Assembly (NCBI GenBank): GCA_021816895.1 | Contig: JAKAWW010000001.1 | Coordinates: 310,001 to 374,000, forward strand | DNA from: Microcaldota archaeon | GTDB taxonomy: Archaea; Micrarchaeota; Micrarchaeia; Micrarchaeales; Micrarchaeaceae | Direction: 5' to 3' | DNA length: 64,000 nt | In this document: piece by piece, positions 27,011 through 35,712 of the stretch | Numbering within the stretch: position 1 is the first letter of the stretch | How the letters are laid out: each line of letters starts with the position of its first letter | Notes under the pieces: generated by a model | Told to the model about the DNA's origin: nothing | What the model saw: only the letters and a program-made list of their open reading frames with translations | Databases searched by the model: none | Made by a program: the position numbers and the translations under genes

Positions 27011-28927
27011 ATGCTCAAGCCGGAAAAGATGGAGAGGTTGCGCATTATTGTCTCAAAGGAATATGCCGATGACGCGCTTTCTGCCATGCACGACATGGGT
27101 ATCATGCAGGTAGAGGTGCTGCCTGACAGCTTTTCAAAGTTCTTTGGCAACGAGGAGGAACTGCCCTATAAGGAGGTTGTCTCTCTCGCCCAAAGGTTTA
27201 GGGGGCTGGAAGGACTGCTTATACCACAGCCAATCACAGAGAAGCACGTCTTCAACACAATGGACGAGCTGAAGGAAACCGCAGCAAGTGTTGAGATCGA
27301 TGAGAGGGTTTCGAGCATAAGGAAGCAGATGGACCTGCTAAATGCGCGGATAAAGGATGCGAATTACAAGATCAAGCTCCTGGAAAGAATGCCTGACATA
27401 AAGTTCGATCTTGCCGCTCTCAATTCTAAGCATGTAATATCATTTATGGTGAGCGGCGCCACTGCGGAGCAGATTTCAAGCCTTAAGAAGGAGGTTGACG
27501 CTGTTGTAGAGTATGGCAAGGGCGCGTCAATAATAAGCGTGCCAAAAGAAGACGAGCAAAAATTTGGCAAGGCTATCGAAAAGTACAAGCTGCAGCTAGA
27601 GTCCATACCAAATTTAAGCGGAACAAAGGATGAGGCGCATGCTACACTTTCAAGAGAGCTGAAGGAGCTGGGCGAGCAGAGCTCAAGGCTCCAGAACGAG
27701 CTTGAGTACCTTTCAAAGAAATACTACAATATAGTAAGCGCGCTCAGGGAGCAGTTCGACCTAGAAATGGAAAAGCTCGATGTAACGACAAAGATAGGGA
27801 TAGGCAAGTCAGTGATAGCCATAGAGGGCTGGGTGCCTTCAAAGGAGCGCAAGGGCCTTGAAAAGCTCATAGGAAGCGTAAGCAAAGGCCGCGTGGTATT
27901 TGCTTCTGTGCAGACCGATGAGCTGCCACCAACGAAGCTGTCAAATCCGAAGCACACAAGATTCTTCGAGTTCTTCATAAAGTTCTACTCATTGCCAAAA
28001 AGCGACGAGATAGATCCAACGCTCATGTTTGCGATCGCATTCCCAATATTTTTCGGCTTCATGCTTGGAGATGCGGGCTATGGTGCAGTTATGCTTCTTA
28101 CTTTCCTCTGGCTGGAGCATAGGCTGAAGAACCCGCCGCTGCAGAGCAGGATACCAAAGAAGCTCAGCTCATTCATACATACCATCATAAGCAACAACGG
28201 CTTGTTTGTCATCTCAAAGGCTGTAATTCCAGGATCGGTAATTGCGATAGCGCTTGGCATCATGTTCAACGAATACTTTGGCTTCCAGCTTCCATACTAT
28301 ACCGCGCTGTTCAACGTGCAGCTCGGTGTCTCAAAGCTTTTGCTCATTTCAGGCTGGGTGGGCTTCTTCATGGTCGCGTTCGGCTTCGTGCTCGGATTCA
28401 TAAACAAGTTGAGCATAGGAGAGAAGAAGCACGCCTTGGCAAAGCTGGGATGGCTGGCACTTGCAATAGCAATAGTTGCAATAGGGCTCTCCGTGCTTTA
28501 CAAAATGCCGCTTGGCGAGAGCAACCCTGTTGCATTGGCGGCATACGTGCTCCTTGCAGTAGGCTTGGGCACTGTGCTTTACGGCGAAGGCACTGGCGCA
28601 TTGATGGAAGTGCCGTCACTGCTAAGCCACATACTATCATATACAAGGCTTGTAGGTATACTCCTTGCTTCCGTGATACTTGCCGGTGTGATTGACTTCA
28701 TATTCATAAGATCGTGGTATCATTCGCCGTTGCTTGGCATTGTAGGCACTGCGATACTTATAGTAGGCCAACTCTTTACCCTGCTTATAGCGCTATTCGA
28801 GCCAGGCATACAAGGGGCCAGGCTTATATATGTGGAATTCTTTTCAAAGTTCTATACGGGCAACGGCAGGGAGTTCAGGCCTTTTGCCAGCAAGAGGCTG
28901 CACACAATAAGCAAATTCGGTATCTAA
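27011..28927 (+). CDS. atpI: A/V-type ATP synthase subunit I (membrane a-subunit)
   Basis: This subunit forms the ion half-channels and contacts the K ring. A cytoplasmic N-terminal half (residues ~1-320) with coiled coils is followed by eight membrane helices. The stretch SHILSYTRLVGILLAS carries the essential arginine and is characteristic. The 638-residue length is normal. The SDR gene starts at the next base, so read-through is likely. Confidence 0.93.
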   Translation: MLKPEKMERLRIIVSKEYADDALSAMHDMGIMQVEVLPDSFSKFFGNEEELPYKEVVSLAQRFRGLEGLLIPQPITEKHVFNTMDELKETAASVEIDERVSSIRKQMDLLNARIKDANYKIKLLERMPDIKFDLAALNSKHVISFMVSGATAEQISSLKKEVDAVVEYGKGASIISVPKEDEQKFGKAIEKYKLQLESIPNLSGTKDEAHATLSRELKELGEQSSRLQNELEYLSKKYYNIVSALREQFDLEMEKLDVTTKIGIGKSVIAIEGWVPSKERKGLEKLIGSVSKGRVVFASVQTDELPPTKLSNPKHTRFFEFFIKFYSLPKSDEIDPTLMFAIAFPIFFGFMLGDAGYGAVMLLTFLWLEHRLKNPPLQSRIPKKLSSFIHTIISNNGLFVISKAVIPGSVIAIALGIMFNEYFGFQLPYYTALFNVQLGVSKLLLISGWVGFFMVAFGFVLGFINKLSIGEKKHALAKLGWLALAIAIVAIGLSVLYKMPLGESNPVALAAYVLLAVGLGTVLYGEGTGALMEVPSLLSHILSYTRLVGILLASVILAGVIDFIFIRSWYHSPLLGIVGTAILIVGQLFTLLIALFEPGIQGARLIYVEFFSKFYTGNGREFRPFASKRLHTISKFGI

Positions 28928-29866
28928 ATGGGAAGCATACTTGTCACAGGAGCATCTGGCAGGCTAGGAAGCGCAATGGTAAAGGCACTCATAGATAATG
29001 GCTACAACGTCAATGCGCTGGTGCAGAAAAGCGACAAAGCAGTACAAGGCGCATCGACCTTCTTCGCTGATATAAATGACAAGGCTTCTATGGAAAGCGC
29101 CTTTGAAAATGTGGACATGGTTGTGCATCTTGCGGCAATAGTGAGCCAGTATCGGTTCGGCAAGGCGACAATATACAGGGTAAACGTTGAAGGTACAAGA
29201 AACGTGGTAGAGTTGTGCAAGGCCCATCATATAACCAGAATAATATTTGCCAGCACTGTTGAAGTATATGGCCAGCGCAGGAAGGAGGTGCTCAGCGAAA
29301 GCTCAGCGCTAAAGCCTGCCGATGCATATGGGAAGAGCAAGGCGGAAGCGGAGCGCATTATCGCAGCATCTGGCATTCCATATACAATATTCAGGATGGC
29401 AACCATATACGGCCCCGGGTTTGAAGCCTCTTTCTTCAAGGTATTTGATGCCGTTGCAAAAGGCAAGGCGTACATAATAGGCAAAGGCAACAACGTGCTT
29501 GCTTTAATAAACATAAAAGATGTTGTAAGCACTTACATGCTTGCCGTTCAGGATAGTAGCGCGAAGTCGGGAATATACAACCTGAGCGATGGCATGTACT
29601 ATACGCAGAGCTACCTATACGGCTTGGCAGCCAGATTGCTTGGCGTGAACAGCGCGCCGAAGCACATAGGGAAGCTCCTTGCGTTTATCATTGCAAGAAC
29701 AAAGGGCTTTGACATTGATGAATTGAGATTTATAACAAGCAACCGTAAGATTGACATAAGCAAGGCAAAGAAAGAGCTAGGTTTCACGCCAAAGGTAAGC
29801 ATAACTGATGGTGGAGCAGAACTTGTTAAGATGTTTAGGGGCTCCTCTAATATTAACAATATATAA
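28928..29866 (+). CDS. NAD(P)-dependent epimerase/dehydratase (extended SDR)
   Basis: This Rossmann-fold oxidoreductase belongs to the extended short-chain dehydrogenase family. It has the N-terminal dinucleotide motif TGASGRLGS, the VVHLAA segment, active-site residues in FASTVEVYG and YGKSK, and FRMATIYGPG. It may modify a nucleotide sugar or a lipid/steroid-like substrate; the sequence alone does not decide. It directly abuts atpI and could be transcribed with it. Confidence 0.85.
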   Translation: MGSILVTGASGRLGSAMVKALIDNGYNVNALVQKSDKAVQGASTFFADINDKASMESAFENVDMVVHLAAIVSQYRFGKATIYRVNVEGTRNVVELCKAHHITRIIFASTVEVYGQRRKEVLSESSALKPADAYGKSKAEAERIIAASGIPYTIFRMATIYGPGFEASFFKVFDAVAKGKAYIIGKGNNVLALINIKDVVSTYMLAVQDSSAKSGIYNLSDGMYYTQSYLYGLAARLLGVNSAPKHIGKLLAFIIARTKGFDIDELRFITSNRKIDISKAKKELGFTPKVSITDGGAELVKMFRGSSNINNI

Positions 29867-29886
29867 GCTTTTGCATTGAAGTGTTA

Positions 29887-30339
29887 ATGATGCAAACCCA
29901 ATATACCAGCAGTTATATGCCGCTGCTACCGCGCGACATAAAGGACATACTCGGCAACGATGAAAATGTTATCATCGTCGCAATGCAGAAGCGCGTCGGG
30001 TTCGGCGGGGCGCTGATCAATCCAGAAATGGTCATAATAACAAACAAGCGTATTATTATAGGAGAGAAGCGCGAGCTCGGACTTAGGATGTCATACAAGT
30101 TTATACCTTTTGGCAACATATTGAACGTCAAGATAGAGCACGGCATAACGTCAAATGCTATTATACTCTCAACGTGGGCTTACAGCCAGTCCGAAACTAC
30201 GCAGCGGATAGACGGCTTGAGATACAATGATGCAATAGCGATATTCAACTATCTTACCAAGCAGCTTATGTCTAGGAATCCGCAAGTAGAAGAACACCTG
30301 CCGCCTACTCCAAAGACTTTCAGCTACTTGAGCAGGTAA
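29887..30339 (+). CDS. PH-like (bPH/YdjT-type) domain protein
   Basis: This soluble protein of about 150 residues has a central beta-rich region reminiscent of bacterial PH-like domains: EMVIITNKRIIIGEK, then a predicted strand with FIPFGNILNVKIEHG. Such domains often bind membranes or partner proteins. Starts at 29887 and 29890 are both ATG; the upstream GTG at 29881 is less likely. Its stop overlaps the next gene's start, suggesting functional coupling with the ROK-like protein. Confidence 0.5.
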   Translation: MMQTQYTSSYMPLLPRDIKDILGNDENVIIVAMQKRVGFGGALINPEMVIITNKRIIIGEKRELGLRMSYKFIPFGNILNVKIEHGITSNAIILSTWAYSQSETTQRIDGLRYNDAIAIFNYLTKQLMSRNPQVEEHLPPTPKTFSYLSR

Positions 30340-31262
30340 TGACAATGTTTGATCTGATAAGCATAAGCACAGGTTCAGACAGGCTTATTATCGCAAAGGT
30401 TGACAGCGAAACACGCGCCTTGCGCCTGCTCTACAATAAGGAGTTCCAACTTACAAATGCCTTGCTCACTTCCGAGATCTTCAAATTTCTCGATTCTGCG
30501 GGCAGTTTCAGGGCGATAGGTATAGCGGCAGCGGGCATAATAGAGCAGAACAGGGGCATAATAGAACGCACCACAACCAACAAAGTCAGAAACTTGAAAC
30601 TTGCAGATATATTAGAAAAAAGATACAAGGTGCCAGTGTCACTATACAACATATCTGTCGCTTCTGTTATTGGAGAAGTGCTTTTCGGCACCGGGAAAGG
30701 ATTCAAAAATGTGGTGTACCTGTCGTTAAGCACCCTTATTCGTGGCGGTGTTGTTACTAACGACCACGTGCTTCTCGGCAAGGAAGGCAATGCGCACGAG
30801 ATAGGGCATATTGTTGTAAGTTCAGAGGGCAACCTGAAATGCTCTTGTGGCAGCTATGGACACTGGATTGCGTATTGCTCTGGCTTTGGTATACCACAAT
30901 TTGTCAGGTATCTGCTTGACACGAAATACAAGGGCAGTGCAACAAAGCTGAGGAGCATGAAAAATGTGAGTGCAAAGGCTCTGTTCGGCCTAGACAAGAA
31001 AGACAAAATAGCCCACAAGATAATAGTCAATGACATAGGTCGGCTAAATGCCATCGGCGTGGCGAATGCGATAAATGCATATGATCCAGAAATCGTTATA
31101 ATAGGAGGGCGAATAGCATACAACAACCCCAAGCTGATAATGGATCCGATAATAAGAAATATGGGGAAATACATTGTGAACAGAAGGCCACGCATAGCGT
31201 TATCCAAGTGGGAGGGCGAAGGCAAGTTTCTTGGCGCTGTATCTGACTTCCTTATAGCGTAG
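30339..31262 (+). CDS. ROK-family fold protein lacking the catalytic aspartate (probable pseudokinase)
   Basis: Overall pattern and length (307) match ROK sugar kinases and regulators: GIAAAGIIEQNRGII, VIGEVLFGTGKGFKNVVYLSL and a zinc-type NAHEIGHI followed by CSCGSYGHW. However, the family's catalytic N-D-A-N is N104-I105-S-V here, the glycine-rich GTGIGGG loop is STLIRGG (131-137), the N-terminal phosphate loop is ISISTGSDR, and the last zinc cysteine is His175. It probably no longer phosphorylates sugars and may sense or scaffold. No DNA-binding domain is present. Confidence 0.7.
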   Translation: MTMFDLISISTGSDRLIIAKVDSETRALRLLYNKEFQLTNALLTSEIFKFLDSAGSFRAIGIAAAGIIEQNRGIIERTTTNKVRNLKLADILEKRYKVPVSLYNISVASVIGEVLFGTGKGFKNVVYLSLSTLIRGGVVTNDHVLLGKEGNAHEIGHIVVSSEGNLKCSCGSYGHWIAYCSGFGIPQFVRYLLDTKYKGSATKLRSMKNVSAKALFGLDKKDKIAHKIIVNDIGRLNAIGVANAINAYDPEIVIIGGRIAYNNPKLIMDPIIRNMGKYIVNRRPRIALSKWEGEGKFLGAVSDFLIA

Positions 31263-31290
31263 CTGCTCTTTGGAATGCTTTAATGTAAGC

Positions 31291-32154
31291 TCACGCGTAG
31301 CCATCAAGCAGGCTGCGAACCTGGTCCTTTGTGGGCAAAGGCTGCTTTATAAGCGAACCTTGCTTTAGCGTTATGTCGAGCTCATTGTATGTCGGTCTGT
31401 TTTCCTTGTAGATAAGCCCAAGTGGTATCTTCTGCCAGTTTGTTGTTTCCGTTTCTATGGCTTTCTGCAATGCGTTTGCTTTGTCTTCGGCTTTGTAGCT
31501 GGCATCAAGCTTGTAAACCCTCTGCCTGAACCAGTCATATGTGTTTAGAGCATTAAACGTCACGCACGGGCTCAATGCATCTATCACTGCAAAGCCCTTG
31601 TGCAGTATGCCATTCTTTATAAGCTCCGCAAGATGCATAGGATCTCCAGAAAAGCCCCTTGCCACATACGTTGCCCCGGCGCTTATTGCTACTGAAATGG
31701 GATTTATGGGCTCCTCAATGTCGCCGAAAGGCGTAGATTTGGTCTTTGTCCCGATCAGCGTTGTAGGAGAAGCCTGGCCTGTAGTGAGCCCGTATATCTG
31801 GTTGTCCATGACAATATATGTTATATCAAGATTTCTCCTTGCAGTATGCACAAAGTGGTTGCCCCCAATGCCGTAGCCATCGCCGTCACCCCCTACGCCT
31901 ATTACTGTAAGCTCGTCATTTGCAAGCTTTACACCCATTGCAATCGGAAGAACCCTGCCGTGTATGCCGTGTATCGCATATGTGCTGAATGTGTGCGGCA
32001 TGGCAGAGCTGCATCCTATGCCGCCAACTATCATAATCTTGCTTTTGTCTATGCCGAGATCAATAAGCGCTTTGTTCAGTGCCGCATGCACGCCGTAATC
32101 CCCGCAGCCTGGGCACCATATAGGTTTTATATCAGATGCATAACTTGTTGCCAT
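31291..32154 (-). CDS. korB: 2-oxoacid:ferredoxin oxidoreductase, beta subunit
   Basis: This is the thiamine-diphosphate-binding subunit that oxidatively decarboxylates 2-oxoacids to acyl-CoA with reduction of ferredoxin. It shows PIWCPGCGDYGVHAAL, GGIGCSSAMPHTF and the TPP motif GVGGDGDGYGIGGNH ending near VMDNQIYGLTTGQ. It starts at the ATG at 32152-32154, preceded by GGTGGT, and overlaps the alpha-gamma subunit's stop region. Substrate range (pyruvate, 2-oxoglutarate or mixed) is not resolved. Confidence 0.9.
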   Translation of the reverse strand: MATSYASDIKPIWCPGCGDYGVHAALNKALIDLGIDKSKIMIVGGIGCSSAMPHTFSTYAIHGIHGRVLPIAMGVKLANDELTVIGVGGDGDGYGIGGNHFVHTARRNLDITYIVMDNQIYGLTTGQASPTTLIGTKTKSTPFGDIEEPINPISVAISAGATYVARGFSGDPMHLAELIKNGILHKGFAVIDALSPCVTFNALNTYDWFRQRVYKLDASYKAEDKANALQKAIETETTNWQKIPLGLIYKENRPTYNELDITLKQGSLIKQPLPTKDQVRSLLDGYA

Positions 32155-32155
32155 T

Positions 32156-33889
32156 TTACCACCCATTCGCAATCAATTTTGCCTGCTCTGCAATCTCTTT
32201 AGGTGTAAACGCCTCGCCGTCATATTTCAATATGCGCTTTTCTATATTGATGCCGGTGGCAGACTTTATGTGCTGTGCAAGCTGCCCCGTAAAGTTGTAT
32301 TCAACATCTATGAGCTTCTTGCCATTTAATATCTTAAGCGTCTTTTCTGCATCAATAGGCAACAGATAGCTGAACGATATTATACCAAAGCGCAGCCCTT
32401 CATTGCTAAGGAGCTTTACCGCTTCCTTTGCGGGCATTGTTGCCGATCCGAACGTCACAAAGAAGTAATCCGCCTGCCCTCCTTCCAATTCGGGCTTAAA
32501 AAGGTCCTCATTCTTTAGCATTGTATCGATTTTGCGCATCCTTTTCTCATGCATCCTTTTTCTTTTCTCCACGTATTCGTCTATCCCGGCAAAAACGTCA
32601 CTGATCAGGTCACCGTATTCATTGTGCTCATCGCTGGCAGCAACAAACTCCAAGCCTGGCGTGCCAGGTATAGAACGCGGCGAGATACCGTCATCAGTAA
32701 TCTTATACCTGTCAAACCTGCCATCATTGGTGGCTTCTGCCTGCACCCTGCCCCTTTCCACTTTTACGCCATCTGCGTCAATCTCTTCTACTCCTTCTAT
32801 ATGCTCCGCCATGTACAAGTCGCTAAGTATTATCACAGGACATTGGTACATCTCTGCAAGATTAAACGCCTCAGAGGCTATCTTGAAGCTCTCTTCCGCA
32901 CTCCTTGGTGCCACAACTATCCTTGGAAACTCGCCCTGTGCGGCATGGTTCACAAACAGCAAATCAGCCTGCTCTGTTTTTGTTGGAAGCCCCGTGCTAG
33001 GCCCCGTTCTCTCCGCTTCTACGACCACTATCGGCACCTCTATCATTCCTGCCAAGCCTAATCCTTCAACCATCAGGGAGAAGCCCCCTCCGCTCGTGCC
33101 GCACATCGCTCTTACTCCTGCGCTTGCCGCGCCGATGGTCGCGTTTATGGCGGTTATCTCGTCTTCGGTTTGCTTGAACACCACTCCAAGGTTTTCATGG
33201 GAAGCAAACCAGTGCAGTATGCCGCTTGCGGGTGTCATAGGGTACGCCGCATAAAATTTGCAGCCTGCAGCATATGCTCCTACAGATAGCGCAGTATTTC
33301 CATCAAGCACGTAGCGTCTTCTGCTGTCATTTTTAATATTAAAAGTCCTTTCCACTCCTGCAAAATTGTATCCTTCTGCTGCCGCTTTTATATTTTGATC
33401 TGCAATCTGTTGGCTTTTCTTTGAAAATGTCTCATTGATGAGTTCATCTGCAACTGCGATATCAATGCCCGCAAGCCTGAGCACCGCGCCCAGCGCCACT
33501 GTATTCCTCATTATGGGGTCGCCGCTCACCTTTGTTGCTATATCAAGCAGCGGTATTCCTATCAGTTTGGTGCCCTGCGGCGCGCCGCTTATTGTTGTCC
33601 TGCTTGGATCATAAATTACTATGCCTCCTTCTTTTACATGTTTTAACTGATATGTAATTGCATCTTGGTTCAACGCGACAAGAATATCTATATCGCTGCC
33701 ATGGCTGTAAAGCTTTTCGTCTGCTATGCGGATCTGGTACCATACGTGGCCGCCTTTGATTACGGATTGGTAGCTTCTGTATCCGAATACATACCTGCCG
33801 CTCCTTGCAGCAATCTTAAGCAGTAGCATGCCGCTAGATTCAATACCATCCCCATTAGCTCCCGCTACCCTTATTACAACCTCGCTCAT
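32156..33889 (-). CDS. korA: 2-oxoacid:ferredoxin oxidoreductase, fused gamma-alpha subunit
   Basis: Residues ~1-190 form the gamma domain (VVIRVAGANGDGIESSGMLL) and residues ~195-577 the alpha domain (FYAAYPMTPASGILHWFA, GTSGGGFSLMVEGLGLA). Fusion of gamma to alpha is the Sulfolobus-type two-subunit arrangement. No ferredoxin-like cluster domain is present. It is encoded directly upstream of korB and overlaps the RNHCP gene by 4 bases, forming a three-gene operon. Confidence 0.92.
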   Translation of the reverse strand: MSEVVIRVAGANGDGIESSGMLLLKIAARSGRYVFGYRSYQSVIKGGHVWYQIRIADEKLYSHGSDIDILVALNQDAITYQLKHVKEGGIVIYDPSRTTISGAPQGTKLIGIPLLDIATKVSGDPIMRNTVALGAVLRLAGIDIAVADELINETFSKKSQQIADQNIKAAAEGYNFAGVERTFNIKNDSRRRYVLDGNTALSVGAYAAGCKFYAAYPMTPASGILHWFASHENLGVVFKQTEDEITAINATIGAASAGVRAMCGTSGGGFSLMVEGLGLAGMIEVPIVVVEAERTGPSTGLPTKTEQADLLFVNHAAQGEFPRIVVAPRSAEESFKIASEAFNLAEMYQCPVIILSDLYMAEHIEGVEEIDADGVKVERGRVQAEATNDGRFDRYKITDDGISPRSIPGTPGLEFVAASDEHNEYGDLISDVFAGIDEYVEKRKRMHEKRMRKIDTMLKNEDLFKPELEGGQADYFFVTFGSATMPAKEAVKLLSNEGLRFGIISFSYLLPIDAEKTLKILNGKKLIDVEYNFTGQLAQHIKSATGINIEKRILKYDGEAFTPKEIAEQAKLIANGW

Positions 33890-34194
33890 CTCCTCACCAA
33901 AAGTTCCTCAAGAAGCTTCTTGTTGTCATTTTCTGCAGCAGTAACGCGCTTCCTTTCTCCGCATTTTTCGCATTTATAATATATTTCAAATCCGCCTCCT
34001 CGCAATGGTTCCGTATACATAGGTTTCATCATGCCTTTGCATTCAGCGCTTCTGTCTCCTGGGTTGTTATCAACATGCTTGCTCCAGAGGCAGTTTGGGC
34101 AATGGTCAGTATAGCCATTGCCATGAACGATCTCGCCGCAATTCTCGCATTTAAAATCCTCTATTACCCTTGAAAACCTACGAGCGACTGCCAT
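33886..34194 (-). CDS. RNHCP-domain zinc-binding protein
   Basis: This ~102-residue protein has two CxxC pairs and the RNHCP-type core (here TDHCPNCLWSKHVDNNPGDR) with a following MMKPM and YKCEKCG, then a C-terminal END-N-x-LL pattern. The domain is a small zinc-binding module of unknown function. The ATG at 34194 is preferred over an upstream TTG. It is the first gene of the korA-korB operon, joined by an ATGA overlap, which suggests a link to the oxidoreductase or to RNA/translation control. Confidence 0.75.
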   Translation of the reverse strand: MAVARRFSRVIEDFKCENCGEIVHGNGYTDHCPNCLWSKHVDNNPGDRSAECKGMMKPMYTEPLRGGGFEIYYKCEKCGERKRVTAAENDNKKLLEELLVRR

Positions 34195-34251
34195 AAAATA
34201 TACCAATATTGCTTATAAAAATCATCTATAAATTAGTTTGCTATTTATCTG

Positions 34252-35253
34252 CTAACCATGTGCCAATTTTTCGGCGTTCACATACCTAAGGCCTACGGCT
34301 TTTCTTATCCCTGCATAATACGAAGCTATCCCTATAATTACCACAACAAATACTACAAGGAAGAAGCCTATGTTAAGGGTATCGAGGTTGTGGATCTTCA
34401 ATCCTGTGCTTATGCCCAGATTCAGCAGATTCGGAAATGCTATTATTGCAAGACCAGCTACCACAAAAGCCAAGCCCCCATAATAGAGGACATTCTTGCT
34501 TATATATTTGGAGATAAAGGCTATGCCCTCTTTTGTGAGGTTTTTCTTCTTTGTCAGGAAAGTGCCGAAGAACGCGCCGAAAATTATCTGCATTGTCATT
34601 GTGCCTATTCCAAAAAGGAATCCAGGCAGCCAAGCAAGATACATATTGGGCATTGCCGGTACCATTACAAAATAAAGTATCAGTGCAAAAGCGCCAAAGC
34701 CGAATCCGGCAATAAGCCCATGTACAAATGCTAGCTTTAGTGGCACGTCCCTCAATTCAGGTTTTGCGTCCTTTGACATTATCGGGTTTATCTTATGCTC
34801 GAATTCCTCCTCCTGGTACTTGCTGCGCTTCCTGTGTATGCCAAGCCACTGCCCTAGTTCCCTTTCTAAGTAATGCCAGTGCAAGTAAGTGCTTTTCTTT
34901 GACAAATAAAGCCCAGCTACAGCCATCGCCGCGCCCACTGCAACGTAAGTGATGCCAAAAGCTAGCGAAGTAGTGAAAATAGCAATTAGAGCAAAGTATG
35001 CTATCTCGGAAAGCAGTGCTCTCTGCAAGGTAAAGCCACTTGAAAATATGAGCCCTGCCTTCATCCCTTTTCTTGTGCTATAGCTACCTACTGCATATGA
35101 GAATGTAATCGGCCATGTGTGCTCGTCAGGTGTTATACCATGGACGAGTCCAAGTATGAACGAAAGTATTATGGCTTCTATGAATGTTACGTTTGTAGGG
35201 TTCCACAGATTCAAATTTATGTTGAGCAATACAAATCCAATATAAGGCAACAT
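34252..35253 (-). CDS. Membrane metal-ion transporter-like protein (NiCoT/NicO-like)
   Basis: This 333-residue protein has about eight membrane helices. Helix 2 carries HGITPDEH (residues ~38-45), close to the H-x4-D-H signature of nickel/cobalt permeases, and a histidine-bearing loop (YLHWHYLERE) lies mid-protein. It probably moves a divalent metal. The ATG at 35251-35253 follows GGTG by five bases and begins 8 bases after the DtxR-like gene stops; starts further upstream would overlap the regulator in another frame. Operon placement with the metal regulator strongly supports metal transport. Confidence 0.68.
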   Translation of the reverse strand: MLPYIGFVLLNINLNLWNPTNVTFIEAIILSFILGLVHGITPDEHTWPITFSYAVGSYSTRKGMKAGLIFSSGFTLQRALLSEIAYFALIAIFTTSLAFGITYVAVGAAMAVAGLYLSKKSTYLHWHYLERELGQWLGIHRKRSKYQEEEFEHKINPIMSKDAKPELRDVPLKLAFVHGLIAGFGFGAFALILYFVMVPAMPNMYLAWLPGFLFGIGTMTMQIIFGAFFGTFLTKKKNLTKEGIAFISKYISKNVLYYGGLAFVVAGLAIIAFPNLLNLGISTGLKIHNLDTLNIGFFLVVFVVVIIGIASYYAGIRKAVGLRYVNAEKLAHG

Positions 35254-35261
35254 TGCAACAC

Positions 35262-35654
35262 CTATACAACTATCGGCCTGCCATGCGGGCAATTCTTCGG
35301 GTTTCCAAGGAATTTCAGAAGATACTTCACATCCTTTTCTGAAAGCATGTAGTCTATCTTCTGGGCCTCCTTGCACGCGTAGTCTTTATCGAGTCCTGCC
35401 CTGCTCAAGAGCGTTTCTATGCATCTATGCGCCCTAATGATTTCGCTATACTCCTCCTTGCCTCTTGCCGTCACTATTATGGCTCCCTTGCGCTCTTCTA
35501 TAAGGCCCTTTCTGGAAAGCCTCTTTACGAGGTTATACGCTGTAGGTGGCTTTATGTTGGCCTTTCTTGCTACATCTATCAGCCTTGAAGGAAACGGCGA
35601 ATCCAATCCGCTTATTATCACGAGGCATTCCCTCTCTTTTCGCGTGAGTTCCAT
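35262..35654 (-). CDS. DtxR/MntR-family metal-dependent transcriptional repressor
   Basis: This 130-residue regulator has an N-terminal winged helix (ERECLVIISGL through RLSRKGLIEERKGAIIVTARG) and a C-terminal dimerisation/metal domain with IIRAHRCIETLL, an EAQKID helix and the typical FLGNPKNCPHG ending. It lacks the SH3-like third domain, as MntR does. At the usual E-H metal-ligand pair it has D-Y, so one ligand seems changed. It is the first gene ahead of the transporter, and a palindromic operator lies directly upstream, suggesting autoregulation. Confidence 0.85.
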   Translation of the reverse strand: MELTRKERECLVIISGLDSPFPSRLIDVARKANIKPPTAYNLVKRLSRKGLIEERKGAIIVTARGKEEYSEIIRAHRCIETLLSRAGLDKDYACKEAQKIDYMLSEKDVKYLLKFLGNPKNCPHGRPIVV

Positions 35655-35686
35655 GATTATATATCAAAGCTAAAATATTTAATAGT

Positions 35687-35712
35687 TACTAATAAAATTA
35701 GTATAATACTAA
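35687..35712. promoter_or_regulatory. Palindromic operator candidate upstream of the DtxR-family gene
   Basis: Two overlapping perfect inverted repeats are present: TACTAAT-AAA-ATTAGTA at 35687-35703 and TTAGTAT-A-ATACTAA at 35698-35712. Together they form three alternating copies of an ATTAGTA half-site. They lie 33-58 bases upstream of the regulator's start, in the promoter region, where a dimeric winged-helix repressor would bind. Binding itself is inferred. Confidence 0.65.

Noticed and set aside
34252-35376. Longer transporter start at 35376
   Set aside because: It would overlap the DtxR-like gene by 115 bases in another frame; the extra residues are a shadow of that gene, and a GGTG-supported ATG exists at 35253.
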